Below, piece after piece: positions 26,223-34,873 of a DNA stretch of 64,000 nt. The translations under genes and the position numbers were made by a program. Each line of letters starts with the position of its first letter. The stretch's first letter is position 1. The notes beneath the pieces were generated by a model that was not told the DNA's origin, searched no databases, and worked only from the letters and a program-made list of their open reading frames with translations. Source of the stretch: Planctomycetota bacterium (GTDB lineage Bacteria; Planctomycetota; UBA8742; UBA2392); contig JAJVIO010000012.1 in NCBI GenBank assembly GCA_022071975.1, positions 1-64,000 of the forward strand, read 5' to 3'.

Positions 26223-26417
26223 GGAGTTTCGTTCACAAGTTGCCGCGAGGACGGTGGATAACAAAATTCCGGACTGTTTTCGTCTAGAAAGATGTTTGGC
26301 CGACGGCAAAATCTGTCTGTTCGAGAGCAGCTGAGTCGAAGCCCCACACTTCCCAGACGCTCGCGGGCACTTTCGTGACACTCCCGGCACGCCGGGACAA
26401 ACGTAGGAAGGCTTGCG

Positions 26418-27068
26418 ATGACTTCATTTTCAGACGACCCGTTGCTGGACGAACCGGCCTCCGACGCCGCCCTCGAGGGCGTGGTTGACGTCGGCGGCAT
26501 CAAGCCCGGCGACAACATGGCATGCCTGGTGAAAGGCATCCTGCGCGCCGTGGGCGAAAACCCCGACCGCGACGGACTGGCCAAAACCCCCTTCCGCGTC
26601 GACCAGGCGCTGAAGTGGCTGACCAAGGGCTACAGCGAAAAACTCGAGGACGTCGTCAACGACGCACTGTTCGACAGCGACAACAGCGACATCGTGCTGG
26701 TCAAGGACATCGACATCTTCAGTATGTGCGAGCACCACATGCTGCCGTTCTACGGCCGCGCGCACATCGCGTACATCCCTGACGGCAAGGTGATAGGCAT
26801 CAGCAAGCTTCCGCGCATCGCGGAAATCTACGCGCGCCGGCTGCAGATCCAGGAGCAGCTGACCGTGCAGATCGCCCAGGCCGTGGAACAGGTGATCAAG
26901 CCCAAGGGCGTGGCGGTGGTGATCGAGTGCGCCCACATGTGCATGGTGATGCGCGGCATCCAGAAGGTGGGCAGCACCACGGTCACGCGCACCCTGACCG
27001 GCGTGTTCAAGGAAGAACAGCACCTGCGCTATGAGCTGATGCGCATGATCGGTGGAGAGGCAGTGTAG
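26418..27068 (+). CDS. folE: GTP cyclohydrolase I
   Basis: 216 residues. It converts GTP to 7,8-dihydroneopterin triphosphate, the first step of folate and pterin synthesis. The core is complete: [20 protein letters not shown] with the zinc Cys and His, [17 protein letters not shown], and the second zinc Cys in [14 protein letters not shown] 26418 follows AGGAAGG. It is divergent from the glycosidase; the 195-base gap between them must hold both promoters. A short palindrome begins at its stop codon. Confidence 0.97.
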   Translation: MTSFSDDPLLDEPASDAALEGVVDVGGIKPGDNMACLVKGILRAVGENPDRDGLAKTPFRVDQALKWLTKGYSEKLEDVVNDALFDSDNSDIVLVKDIDIFSMCEHHMLPFYGRAHIAYIPDGKVIGISKLPRIAEIYARRLQIQEQLTVQIAQAVEQVIKPKGVAVVIECAHMCMVMRGIQKVGSTTVTRTLTGVFKEEQHLRYELMRMIGGEAV

Positions 27069-27086
27069 GAGCGATGCTTGCATCGC
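27065..27086. repeat. Palindrome beginning at folE stop codon
   Basis: GTAGGA followed by GCGATGC-TT-GCATCGC (27071-27086). The TAG stop of folE (27066-27068) is within the leading GTAGG, the same lead as in the palindromes near 56668 and, on the other strand, in gap. Confidence 0.6.
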
Positions 27087-27129
27087 CCCACTTGCGATCT
27101 AGACTTCGCGTCACCGCAGGAGATCACCC

Positions 27130-27342
27130 GTGCCGGAACTGACAGACGAATTCATCAAAGAGCGCTTTGCGCACCTTTACGAGCAGTACTTTGACCGCTT
27201 CGACATCCGCGTGGACGGCGAGGGCAAGCGCTACCTGCACTGCGAATACAGCCACCCGCGCTTCAAGCGCACCTGGCTGCCGCAACTGTTCTGCGGCCTG
27301 CGCGTGCATTGTGTACCGGCCGAGGCAGAAGCAAAGGCGTAG
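27130..27342 (+). CDS. Small hypothetical protein
   Basis: 70 residues from GTG 27130, preceded by GCAGGAGATCACCC, a convincing ribosome binding site. The sequence (start MPELTDEFIKERFAHLYEQY, later DGEGKRYLHCEYSHPRFKR) is mixed charged and aromatic with one Cys pair, HCEY and LFCG. No family is recognised. Its TAG stop overlaps the first unit of the 7-bp array that follows. Confidence 0.65.
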   Translation: MPELTDEFIKERFAHLYEQYFDRFDIRVDGEGKRYLHCEYSHPRFKRTWLPQLFCGLRVHCVPAEAEAKA

Positions 27343-27435
27343 AGGTCAGAGGTCAGAGGTCAGAAAACGCAAACGGGCACCCTGCGGGGTGTCTTTGCCT
27401 TTTTTCCCTGACCTCTGACCTCCGACATCCGACCT
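27341..27435. repeat. Inverted 7-bp arrays with central terminator
   Basis: Left: AGAGGTC three times, then AGAAAAC (27341-27368). Right: CTGACCT, CTGACCT, CCGACAT, CCGACCT (27408-27435), the inverted unit. A terminator-like hairpin occupies the space between them. Confidence 0.9.
27369..27405 (+). terminator. Terminator hairpin within the array element
   Basis: Stem formed by GCAAA with TTTGC and CACCC with GGGTG around the loop TGCG (27369-27398), followed by CCTTTTTT. Faces the plus-strand gene that ends at 27342. Confidence 0.7.
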
Positions 27436-27449
27436 CTTACAATGAACCT

Positions 27450-28598
27450 ATGGCCCGCTCGCGGAAATCCGAACCCGCCTCCGGCAACTCCCTGCGCACG
27501 CGCAAGGGCAAGGCCAGCCTGGTCTTCGCCGGCCTGATGCTGCTGGCTCTGGGCGGCGGCGGGGCTTACTTGCAGGTTACCGACCAGTGGGGACTGATCA
27601 CCGGCGCGGCCGTGCTGAAGTACCAGGACTGGTTCGAAGGCCTGGTCAACGACCCCAACAACGAAGAGTACCGCACGGCGCTGCTCAACCACGTCGTGGA
27701 CTACTACAAGGAAACGCCGGACGGCAAATCGCTGCCCCTGCGCAATGAAGCGGGCCAGGTGGTAGGCCGTTTCCGCATCAACGCCGCCAAGGTCGAGCAG
27801 CCCCACAAAGAAAGCGAAAACCTCGCCATGCGGCGCATCTACACCGTGGACCTGACGGGCAGCGGCGAGCTGTGGCACGAACGGGGCGGGCGGGTGCGCT
27901 TCACAGGCAGCGCTTTCGTTACCTACGCCGTGGACTTCAAGCTCGATGACTGGGCGGCCTACGCCTGGTTCGAGTGCCAGGGCGTAGAGCGCCCGGTCTT
28001 CGAATGCGAGCACATCGACAACATCCTCGGCAAAATCTTCCCCACGGCCGTACGCAACGCGGGGACGGCCGCGCTGGATGAATCGCTGCGTCCGGGTTTC
28101 ACGGTAATCGCGCGTTCCAACGGCGACACCTGGCTGGCGGCCGGGCGCGTGGGCAAAGAGTTCCGGCCGCGCGTCGGGCCGTACCCGGAGACGGACATCG
28201 AGGACGGTTTCGAAACCATCCACAACGATGTCACGCTGATCCACGCGGGGTTCAGGGACTACCTGGGGCCCATCGAGTTGTTCGAGGGCTCAGAGCTGCG
28301 CATGACGCTGGAAGCGGAGTCGCTCGAACCCCGCAAGACACTGGGGGTGGACGTCTACGTGCTGACCGAAGAACAGTTCCAGCACTACGAGGGTTTTTAC
28401 CCCAAAGACATGGACAAGCTGCGCGAGCTGGCCAACCTCGACGCGCGCATCGACATGCACAAGCTGAACCTCAGCCGCACAGACCTGAGCGGCAACATTT
28501 ACATCCGGATCGACTACACGGGCTGGGGCAGCGGCAAAGACCCCGAAGACCGCGCAGAAGCAGGCCTGGTGAAGTACTACGTAAGGGCAAAGCGGTAG
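27450..28598 (+). CDS. Membrane-anchored hypothetical protein
   Basis: 382 residues. Basic N-terminus (MARSRKSEP), one transmembrane segment near 25-45 (ASLVFAGLMLLALGGGGAYL), then a large soluble beta-rich domain with EDGFETIHNDVTLIHAGF and LEPRKTLGVDVYVLTEEQF. No known domain or catalytic set is visible. ATG 27450 has no ribosome binding site because the 7-bp array ends 14 bases upstream. It may therefore have lost its own leader. Confidence 0.75.
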   Translation: MARSRKSEPASGNSLRTRKGKASLVFAGLMLLALGGGGAYLQVTDQWGLITGAAVLKYQDWFEGLVNDPNNEEYRTALLNHVVDYYKETPDGKSLPLRNEAGQVVGRFRINAAKVEQPHKESENLAMRRIYTVDLTGSGELWHERGGRVRFTGSAFVTYAVDFKLDDWAAYAWFECQGVERPVFECEHIDNILGKIFPTAVRNAGTAALDESLRPGFTVIARSNGDTWLAAGRVGKEFRPRVGPYPETDIEDGFETIHNDVTLIHAGFRDYLGPIELFEGSELRMTLEAESLEPRKTLGVDVYVLTEEQFQHYEGFYPKDMDKLRELANLDARIDMHKLNLSRTDLSGNIYIRIDYTGWGSGKDPEDRAEAGLVKYYVRAKR

Positions 28599-28602
28599 GG
28601 TT

Positions 28603-29131
28603 GAGTACAGAGTACATAGTACGGAGTACAGAAAATCTGGCCGGCGAAGCTTGCGGCGGTTTGTGTCGGTTGGCTGAGGAGGGAGGACATGGCTTCATTT
28701 CGCCGCTTTGAAGAAATCATTGCCTGGCAGAAGGCCCGTGTTCTGCGTCGCCGGATTGCGGAATTCCGGCCTCGGTTCGAGGCTGCCAAGGACTGGGGCT
28801 TTCAGCGCCAGATCATGGACGCCGCTCTTTCGGTGATGAACAACATAGCGGAAGGATTCGGCCGCTTCCGGGATCGAGAGTTCGCCAAGTTCCTGGGTTA
28901 CAGCCGCAGTTCGGCGTTTGAGGTGCAGTCAATGTTTTACGCCGGTGAAGACGACGGCTATTTTTCTCAGGAAGAACGGGCAGCACTCCACGCTGGGGCA
29001 GAAGAAGTGGTCCGCCTGATCAGCGCACTGATTGTCAGCCTCGGTGGCGAAGACGACGATCGCGAGGATCGCCAACCACGACGGTAACGGTGCGAACGCA
29101 GGTCTGTACGCTGTACTCCGGACTCTGTACT
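28603..29131. mobile_element. Inverted 7-bp-array element enclosing a four-helix-bundle gene
   Basis: Left array 28603-28630: GAGTACA, GAGTACA, TAGTACG, GAGTACA. Right array 29104-29131: CTGTACG, CTGTACT, CCGGACT, CTGTACT, the inverted unit. The single gene inside (28689-29087) is the paralogue of the gene inside the element at 3195-3711, which uses a wholly different unit. Confidence 0.65.
28689..29087 (+). CDS. Four-helix-bundle protein (S23 / 23S rRNA IVS-type)
   Basis: 132 residues. MASFRRFEEIIAWQKARVLRR at the N-terminus and SVMNNIAEGFGRF define the same small four-helix-bundle family as the gene at 3238-3606. The C-terminal half (SRSSAFEVQSMFYAGEDDGY) also aligns with that paralogue (SAYEVQSTTYVALDAGY). 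It is preceded by GAGGAGGGAGGAC, a strong ribosome binding site. The gene is the only content of a repeat-bounded element, and it is not related in function to its neighbours. Confidence 0.9.
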   Translation: MASFRRFEEIIAWQKARVLRRRIAEFRPRFEAAKDWGFQRQIMDAALSVMNNIAEGFGRFRDREFAKFLGYSRSSAFEVQSMFYAGEDDGYFSQEERAALHAGAEEVVRLISALIVSLGGEDDDREDRQPRR

Positions 29132-29143
29132 TGTCTCTGCACC

Positions 29144-29171
29144 TTGACGTTCGCGAACTTCGGTTTATATC
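29144..29171 (+). promoter_or_regulatory. Candidate sigma-70 promoter of guaB
   Basis: TTGACG at 29144-29149 and TATATC at 29166-29171, spaced 16 bases, place transcription start near 29178. The -35 box lies just beyond the right array of the neighbouring element. Confidence 0.55.
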
Positions 29172-29204
29172 TGTCCCATGGAAGTGATGGGGAAACAAGC
29201 CTTC

Positions 29205-29236
29205 ACAGCCCTGCCGGTTCACCGGCGGGGCTGTGT
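29205..29236 (+). promoter_or_regulatory. Leader hairpin upstream of guaB
   Basis: ACAGCCCTGCCGG (29205-29217), loop TTCA, and CCGGCGGGGCTGT (29222-29234) form a 13-bp stem with one T-G pair, followed by GTGTGTTT. It could be an attenuator in the guaB leader; no known riboswitch is recognised. Confidence 0.45.
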
Positions 29237-29254
29237 GTGTTTAACGAGACCGCT

Positions 29255-30772
29255 ATGACCAACCCGAACGGACTTTCCGCCGCCGAACTCTTCGAGCGCA
29301 CACCCTACGCGCTTACCTACAACGACATCATCCTGATGCCGGGCCACATCAACTTCGCGCCCGCCGATGTGGACCTTTCCACCAGGCTGACGCGCGAAAT
29401 CACCCTGCGACGGCCGTTGGTCAGCTCGCCCATGGACACGGTGACTGAACACCGCATGGCAATAGCGCTGGCGCTGTGCGGCGGCATCGGCATCATCCAC
29501 TACAACTGCACCATCGACGAGCAGGTGGCGCAGGTGAAGAAAGTGCGCCGCTTCGAGAACGGCTTCATCCTCGACCCCCTGGTGCTCAGCCCCGACCACA
29601 CCATCGCCGACGTGCACCGCATCAAGCGCCAGCACGGCTTCAGCGGCATCCCCATCACCGAAGACGGCACCATCAAGACCAAACTGGTGGGCATGGTCAC
29701 CAATCGCGACATCGACTTCGAGACCGACCACAGCCGCAAGCTGCGCGACGTGATGACCACGGACCTGATCACGGCCAGGAAGGGCATCACGCTGAACCAG
29801 GCCAACGAGATCCTGCGCGAATCCAAGAAGGGCAAGCTGCCCGTGATCGACGAGCAGGGCCGCCTGGTGGCGCTGACCAGCCGCAGAGACCTGCGCAAAA
29901 ACCGCGACTACCCGGACGCCACCAAGGACGCCAAGAAAAACCTGATGGTCGGCGCAGCCATCAGCACCAAGCCCGAAGACCGCGACCGCATGGACGCCCT
30001 GGCCGAGGCCGGCGTCAGCGCCGTGGTGATCGACAGCGCCCAGGGCGACAGCAGCTTCCAGCATGAGATGATCGGCTACATCAAGAAGAAGCACCCGGAA
30101 GTGCAGGTGATCGGCGGCAACGTCGTCACCGAGCGCCAGGCCGAGGCGCTGATCAAGGCCGGCGCGGACTCCCTGCGCATCGGCATGGGCCCGGGCAGCA
30201 TCTGCACCACCCAGGAAGTCATGGCCGTCGGGCGCAGCCAGGGCACGGCCGTGTACTACACTGCCAAAGCGGCGGCCAAGCACGGCGTGCCGGTGATCGC
30301 GGACGGCGGCATCAGCGTGATCGGGCAGATCATGAAGGCGCTTTCGCTAGGCGCCAGCGCGGTGATGTGCGGCAGCCTGTTCGCCGGCACGGACGAAAGC
30401 CCAGGCGAGTACGTGTATCGCGAGGGCGTGCGCCTGAAGGTGTATCGCGGCATGGCCAGCCTCGACGCCATGAAGGCCGGCGGCAACAAGCGCTACTTCA
30501 CGGAGCAGCAGGACGTGAAGGTGGCCCAGGGCGTCAGCGGCTTCGTGCAGGATCGCGGGAGCATGTTCGACCTGGTGGCATACCTGAGCCAGGGCCTGCG
30601 ACTCGCGTTCCAGGACGCCGGTGTGCGCAGCGTAAATCAGCTGCACGAGGGCATGGCGAACGGCACGCTCCGGTTCGAGCTGCGCAGCCCCAGCGCCCAG
30701 CGCGAAGGTGGCGTGCACGACCTGTACAGCTACACCCAGCCCGACATGCTGAGCAACCAGCGCGGCCAGTAG
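29255..30772 (+). CDS. guaB: Inosine-5'-monophosphate dehydrogenase
   Basis: 505 residues, full family length. It oxidises IMP to XMP, the committed step to GTP. Present are the N-terminal [10 protein letters not shown], the paired CBS domains (about 95-215: [20 protein letters not shown] and [20 protein letters not shown]), the active-site Cys in [27 protein letters not shown], and [15 protein letters not shown] with the [10 protein letters not shown] flap. Its TAG stop is part of the composite palindrome at 30770-30869. Start ATG 29255 is the first Met after the leader. Confidence 0.97.
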   Translation: MTNPNGLSAAELFERTPYALTYNDIILMPGHINFAPADVDLSTRLTREITLRRPLVSSPMDTVTEHRMAIALALCGGIGIIHYNCTIDEQVAQVKKVRRFENGFILDPLVLSPDHTIADVHRIKRQHGFSGIPITEDGTIKTKLVGMVTNRDIDFETDHSRKLRDVMTTDLITARKGITLNQANEILRESKKGKLPVIDEQGRLVALTSRRDLRKNRDYPDATKDAKKNLMVGAAISTKPEDRDRMDALAEAGVSAVVIDSAQGDSSFQHEMIGYIKKKHPEVQVIGGNVVTERQAEALIKAGADSLRIGMGPGSICTTQEVMAVGRSQGTAVYYTAKAAAKHGVPVIADGGISVIGQIMKALSLGASAVMCGSLFAGTDESPGEYVYREGVRLKVYRGMASLDAMKAGGNKRYFTEQQDVKVAQGVSGFVQDRGSMFDLVAYLSQGLRLAFQDAGVRSVNQLHEGMANGTLRFELRSPSAQREGGVHDLYSYTQPDMLSNQRGQ

Positions 30773-30869
30773 CATCGGCGTCACGCCGATGTAGTGCTCA
30801 CGCGCTTCCAGCGCGTGATTGGATCGGCCGGAGGCCGATCCGTACGACATCGGCGTGACGCCGATGCTA
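30770..30869. repeat. Composite palindrome with TCA/TCC/GGA/TGA loops
   Basis: Four hairpins in a row: CATCGGCG-TCA-CGCCGATG (30773-30791), CACGCGCT-TCC-AGCGCGTG (30799-30817), GGATCGGCC-GGA-GGCCGATCC (30821-30841), CATCGGCG-TGA-CGCCGATG (30848-30866). The first and last are inverted copies and, with AGTAG/CTACT, form a long outer repeat. The TAG stops of guaB (30770-30772) and of the convergent gene (30867-30869) both fall in its ends. Confidence 0.9.
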
Positions 30870-31553
30870 CTCCTCTTCCGTCTGCTGTACGCCCAGCAGC
30901 TTCGCCGCCTGTTCGCGGAACTCGATTGCTCCGCCGTGGGCGGGGTGGCGCAGGTGGGCTACGGCCTCCAACGGCCTACCCTGTACTTTAAATCCTTCCA
31001 GGGCCTTCGCGGGCAACTGGCCGACCGCTACCGCCTTGGTCTCCGGGTAGAGCCGGTGGAAGAAGAACTCGAGGGCTTCCAGGCCGTAGCCGATGGTCTC
31101 GGCGTCCGGATCGGCGTTGGACAGCGGCTCGCCGGGTTGGTGCGGGTGCCAGGGCACGATGTTCCAGCACACCACATCCGTGCGCGCGCCCAGCAGCTCC
31201 ATCACCACGCCGGCCGAGGCTTCGCGGTAAGCGGTTTCGCGCATGCTGGTGCGGTCGTAGCACGAGCCGGGAAAGCACAGCCGGTGCTCGTCACTGAACG
31301 GCACGCCGGTAAAGCGCGCGCCGCGCCAGCCGGGGGCGATGCCGATGAACGCGTACTTCGGCGCGGGCAAGGCCTTCAGGTAGCGCCTCAGATTCTCACG
31401 CCGCTTTGCTGCACCACCGCGCGCGTCCAGCGCCGAGTCATCAGCGCGGTAGAGGTTGAATACGTTCTCCGGCAACTCGGCACGCCGAAGCCGTGAGATC
31501 AGCTTCTCAATGCCTTCTTCAAACGGTTTCTGCGGAATGGGTAGTTCGTTCAT
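30867..31553 (-). CDS. Uracil-DNA glycosylase superfamily protein
   Basis: 228 residues. The motif FIGIAPGWRGARFTGVPFSD matches motif 1 of the uracil-DNA glycosylase fold (usually GEAPG with ARFTG-PF), CWNIVPWHPHQPGEPL matches the central NxxPW(H/-)P region, and the C-terminal HLRHPAHGG corresponds to the HPS-like motif. It probably excises uracil or another damaged base, although the motif-1 catalytic residue is unusual. ATG 31553 (MNELPIPQKPF). Convergent with guaB; its stop is supplied by the composite palindrome. Confidence 0.8.
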   Translation of the reverse strand: MNELPIPQKPFEEGIEKLISRLRRAELPENVFNLYRADDSALDARGGAAKRRENLRRYLKALPAPKYAFIGIAPGWRGARFTGVPFSDEHRLCFPGSCYDRTSMRETAYREASAGVVMELLGARTDVVCWNIVPWHPHQPGEPLSNADPDAETIGYGLEALEFFFHRLYPETKAVAVGQLPAKALEGFKVQGRPLEAVAHLRHPAHGGAIEFREQAAKLLGVQQTEEE

Positions 31554-31565
31554 GGATTCGCTCGC

Positions 31566-31702
31566 GTAGCCCACCGTGTGAACGGTGGGCATTGGGCGTG
31601 TGTATGTACCGTCTGGCTGCCGGCGCTGCAACGCTTTGATATCGCCAGCCACGAATCCGGACGCGAACCGGCCCAATGCCCGGCGGTAACCCGCCGGGCT
31701 AC
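31566..31702. repeat. Composite palindrome downstream of shc
   Basis: GTAGCCC (31566-31572) and GGGCTAC (31696-31702) are outer repeats; GGGCATTGGGC (31587-31597) pairs with GCCCAATGCCC (31671-31681). Local hairpins are GCCCACCGT-GTGA-ACGGTGGGC and GCCCGGCGG-TAAC-CCGCCGGGC. The shc TAG stop (31699-31701) lies in the outer repeat. Confidence 0.8.
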
Positions 31703-33786
31703 ACCGTTTGCAGCCCGCACTTGAGGTTGCGGTATCTTGCCAGGGCCATCAGCGGGAAGTACTCGCGGTAGAAGTGGTAGTTCAGATAGAACGCGTTGGG
31801 GAAGCCGGTGCCGGTGAACTTGTCTTCTTTCCAGCCACCGCCTGGCAGCTGGTTCCTGATCAGCCACTGGATGCCCTTCTCTACCCTAGCGTCATCCACT
31901 TCGCCTGCTGCCATCAGACCAAGCAGCGCCCAGGCCGTCTGGCTTGGTGTGGCTTCGCCCTTGCCCGCCAGTTCCTTGTGGCGATAGCTTTCGCAGTCCT
32001 CGCCCCAGGCGCCATCCGGCTGCTGCACGCTGTACAGCCACTCCACAGCCTTGCGCAGATACGGCTGCTGCATGTCTTCACCTACCTGCGCCAGGCCGCA
32101 CAACGCGCCGTGTGTGCCGTAGATGTAGTTCACGCCCCAGCGCCCCCACCAGCTTCCGTTGGCTTCCTGGGTCTTTTTCAGGAAGTGGATGCCGCGCGCC
32201 ACGGGCTTGAACGCGCGCGTGAAGCCGAAGTGCCCCAGGGTCTCCAGCACGTGGCCGGTGATGTCGGCGGTGCTGGGGTCCAGCATGTTGTCGAGGTCGT
32301 TGAACGGGATGTGGTTGACGATGTCCTTGTCGACGCTGTTCTCGAACGCGCTCCAGCCGCCGTCGCGGTTCTGCATGGCCAGCATCCACTCAAGACCGAT
32401 GCGCAGCTGCTCCGTGCGCATGCACTTGCCCTTGCGGAAGCCGCCCCACAGCAGGGACATCAGCACCACCGCCGTGTCGTCGATGTCCGGATAGAAGTCG
32501 TTGTAGAACTGGAAGCACCAGCCGCCGGGGATGGCGTCCGGGTTCTTGATCGCCCAATCGCCCTCGCGGAAAATCTGCCGCGAGTAGAGCCAGTCAATGT
32601 GCCGCTGCATCTCCGGCGAGCGCACATCCACGCCGGCCTCGGCCAGCGCCACCATGGCCCAGGCTGTGTCCCACACCGGGCTGACGCAGGCCTGCACGTG
32701 CAGTCCGCGCTCGCCGTGGTCGATCATGAAGCGGTCCAGCGCCTGCCAGGTCTTGAGCATGCGGGGGTCGTCCTTGTCGACGCCCACCTGCGGCAGGGCC
32801 ATCAGGTTGTACATCATGGGCGGGTAGATGCCGCCCCAGTCGCCGCTGTCATCCTGGTGGCTCAGGATCCAGTCTTTGGCCTTGCGCAGGGCGATCTTGC
32901 GCACCACGGCGCCGATGGTGCCCTCGAACTTTTTCACGAATCGCGCGCCCAGCTGGATCAAACCGCCCAGGCTGATGATGCCCGGGTCGGTGTAGCTTTC
33001 GTAATCCCACTCGCGCTGGTCTTTGGGCTCGACGAACAGCTCGTCGATGTCCACGTGCAGCTTCTTCAACGGCCGCGTCTCGTACAGCACCGCCATAGGC
33101 ACCAGGCTGATGCGGCACCAGTAGCTGAGGTCGTAGATATTGACCGTCTTACGCTCCAGCACGTCCGGCAACTGGGGCAGGTAGGGCAGCAGCACCAGCC
33201 ATGGCGGGATGGGCGGCACCCCGGCCCAGTCGAACTGGCCGAACAGCGCCAGCAGGAAACGTGTTTCGACGCCGACGCGCATGGCGCCGCCCTGGGCGAG
33301 AATCCATTCGCGCGCCTTCACCATGTGGGCAGCGTCAGGTGAGTCGCCGGCGACCTTCAGCGCGAAATAGCAGGTGATGGTGTAGCTGAGATGCCCGGGG
33401 CCGCCGGCGTGGATGGTCCAGTAGCCTTCAGGCGTCTGCCAGTTGCGGGTGAAATCAGCGATGCGCTGCTGCTTGTCGGCATCCACGCGATCGAGGAAGT
33501 GCATCATCAGGATGTACTGCGCCCCCAACCCGGCTGTGGAATCGAGCTCCGCGTTCCAGTACTCGTTGTGGGGCTTCTCGCGCAGGTTCAGCAGGCGCTT
33601 GATCTGTGTGTCGATGGCGCCGTCCAGCTCGCGATTGCCGGAGCGCGTGGCGCGCGGCGGCTTGGCGCCGAACTCCTGCAGCATGGCCTCGAGCTTTTCG
33701 AGGTCGTGGTCGATTTCACGCAGTGTGCGGTGCCGCGGCCGTTTGCGGCTCAGGTCGCGGTGCAGAGTCTCAGTGTGACGCGCCAA
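31699..33786 (-). CDS. shc: Squalene-hopene cyclase
   Basis: 695 residues. It cyclises squalene to hopene/hopanol, a membrane hopanoid. The catalytic acid motif is DIDDTA near residue 435; QW-type repeats are numerous (QTPEGYWTIHAGG, QDDSGDWGGIYPP, QNRDGGWSAFEN, QEANGSWWGRWGVNYIYG, QQPDGAWGEDCESY). The final segment ends HYFR-like in NYHFYREYFPLMALARY. The start is TTG 33786, with GAAGGGGGATTCC upstream; there is no ATG at the family N-terminus. No other hopanoid gene is adjacent. An in-frame upstream extension was rejected as non-homologous. Confidence 0.96.
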   Translation of the reverse strand: MARHTETLHRDLSRKRPRHRTLREIDHDLEKLEAMLQEFGAKPPRATRSGNRELDGAIDTQIKRLLNLREKPHNEYWNAELDSTAGLGAQYILMMHFLDRVDADKQQRIADFTRNWQTPEGYWTIHAGGPGHLSYTITCYFALKVAGDSPDAAHMVKAREWILAQGGAMRVGVETRFLLALFGQFDWAGVPPIPPWLVLLPYLPQLPDVLERKTVNIYDLSYWCRISLVPMAVLYETRPLKKLHVDIDELFVEPKDQREWDYESYTDPGIISLGGLIQLGARFVKKFEGTIGAVVRKIALRKAKDWILSHQDDSGDWGGIYPPMMYNLMALPQVGVDKDDPRMLKTWQALDRFMIDHGERGLHVQACVSPVWDTAWAMVALAEAGVDVRSPEMQRHIDWLYSRQIFREGDWAIKNPDAIPGGWCFQFYNDFYPDIDDTAVVLMSLLWGGFRKGKCMRTEQLRIGLEWMLAMQNRDGGWSAFENSVDKDIVNHIPFNDLDNMLDPSTADITGHVLETLGHFGFTRAFKPVARGIHFLKKTQEANGSWWGRWGVNYIYGTHGALCGLAQVGEDMQQPYLRKAVEWLYSVQQPDGAWGEDCESYRHKELAGKGEATPSQTAWALLGLMAAGEVDDARVEKGIQWLIRNQLPGGGWKEDKFTGTGFPNAFYLNYHFYREYFPLMALARYRNLKCGLQTV

Positions 33787-33861
33787 GGAATCCCCCTTCA
33801 GGCCGGGAGTATAGCGGCAGCAGCGAAGGCGTAAACGCGGGGGCCACCGGCCGAAGCGGTT

Positions 33862-33893
33862 GGAAACAAAAAGCCCGCCGGGTGGCGGGCTTT
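33862..33893 (-). terminator. Terminator of the minus-strand lipoprotein pair
   Basis: On the minus strand AAAGCCCGCC, loop ACCC, GGCGGGCTTT (33870-33893), followed by TTGTTT. It follows the stop of the gene at 33896 directly. Confidence 0.9.
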
Positions 33894-33895
33894 GG

Positions 33896-34870
33896 TTACT
33901 GCTTGCGGGGTTCACCGGGTCTGTCTTCCGGCGGCATGTACTCGGGTGTCGGGCTCAGCCTTACGGTCACCTTGTACTTCATGCTGTTGGTTTCGCCGGC
34001 CTTGATGCCCTTGGGAAACTTCCAGCGCAGGATGTTGCGGTCGTCGTCGCGCTTGAGGTACTCGACGCTGGTGCCATCCTTGGGCAGCGTGGCCGAGCCT
34101 TGGATGTACTCAGTGTAGTAGGGCACCGGCTCGTCAATCTCGGTGGGGCCGGTGTCGTAGTCGTTGGTGTTGTAGTAGACGATGGTGTAGGTGATCTCGA
34201 CGGCGTCGGTCACCAGTTCACGGTCGGCGTACTTCCAGAGGTGCAGCCCTACCACGCGGCTTGTAAAAGCCGCGTCGTAGCCGTAGCGTGTGCGGGCACC
34301 TTCCAGGAAAGCCTCGCTGCGCACGCCCTCAAGGTAGCTGCGCGACTTGATGCCCTCAGAGGCCAGCTTGCCGGTGCTGGTCCAGGGTTGCTCGAGCGTT
34401 GAATACGCCCGGTAGCGGTCGCGACCGGTGCGGTAGTTGAGGCGCTCGTTCCCGTAGACGCCAGGGTAAAGCGTGGCGTTGCGACGCGCTTCCACGGCTT
34501 CCCAGGTGCTGCCGTCCTCAAACCCCTCAAACAACACGCGCCGGATGGCGTAATCCTGGTACGTGATGGCCGTGTACGTGTACCGCGTGTAGCGGGCGTC
34601 GTAGCCGGAACGCCGGTGCGCGGCCGCGCCGTAGGTGGTGCAGCCGGTCTGGGCGTACTCAAGCACCGGGATGTCCACGCGGTTAGATTCCGTGCGGGTG
34701 GTGTCCTGGCGGGCACTGGAGTCGCGCGTGGTGCCCACGGCGTTCGGGTCCTTGATCCAGGCGCCTTCGCGGGCGTCCTCGTTCTGGCCCGTGTACACGA
34801 CTTCACCGCTGTTGGCACAGGCAGAGCCAAACAGGGCGAGAATCGCAAGCGTGTACAGCAGTCGTCTCAT
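33896..34870 (-). CDS. Lipoprotein of unknown function
   Basis: 324 residues. Signal peptide with lipobox FGSACA. After a polar segment the sequence is rich in Tyr and Thr (YDARYTRYTYTAITYQDYA), then has a region YRTGRDRYRAYSTLEQPW, and ends in a beta-sandwich-like domain (DAVEITYTIVYYNTNDYDTGPTE read in parts, then NILRWKFPKGIKAGE) similar to the DUF11/choice-of-anchor style in which internal unequal terms are compared. It starts 3 bases after the upstream lipoprotein gene and is followed by a terminator, so the two form an operon. Confidence 0.8.
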   Translation of the reverse strand: MRRLLYTLAILALFGSACANSGEVVYTGQNEDAREGAWIKDPNAVGTTRDSSARQDTTRTESNRVDIPVLEYAQTGCTTYGAAAHRRSGYDARYTRYTYTAITYQDYAIRRVLFEGFEDGSTWEAVEARRNATLYPGVYGNERLNYRTGRDRYRAYSTLEQPWTSTGKLASEGIKSRSYLEGVRSEAFLEGARTRYGYDAAFTSRVVGLHLWKYADRELVTDAVEITYTIVYYNTNDYDTGPTEIDEPVPYYTEYIQGSATLPKDGTSVEYLKRDDDRNILRWKFPKGIKAGETNSMKYKVTVRLSPTPEYMPPEDRPGEPRKQ

Positions 34871-34873
34871 GGA

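Noticed and set aside
25194-26261. Long plus-strand open frame opposite the glycosidase
   Set aside because: Glycosidase motifs are on the minus strand; composition of the plus-strand product is that of a codon-position artefact.
28603-29131. Diversity-generating retroelement, suggested by the four-helix-bundle protein
   Set aside because: No reverse transcriptase, template repeat or variable repeat is present at either copy.
30770-30869. Integron attC sites, suggested by serial palindromes
   Set aside because: No integrase, no cassette-like small genes, and the loops and ends do not match attC core sites.
31708-33342. Long plus-strand open frame opposite squalene-hopene cyclase
   Set aside because: The cyclase motifs and QW repeats define the minus strand; the opposite frame is a shadow.
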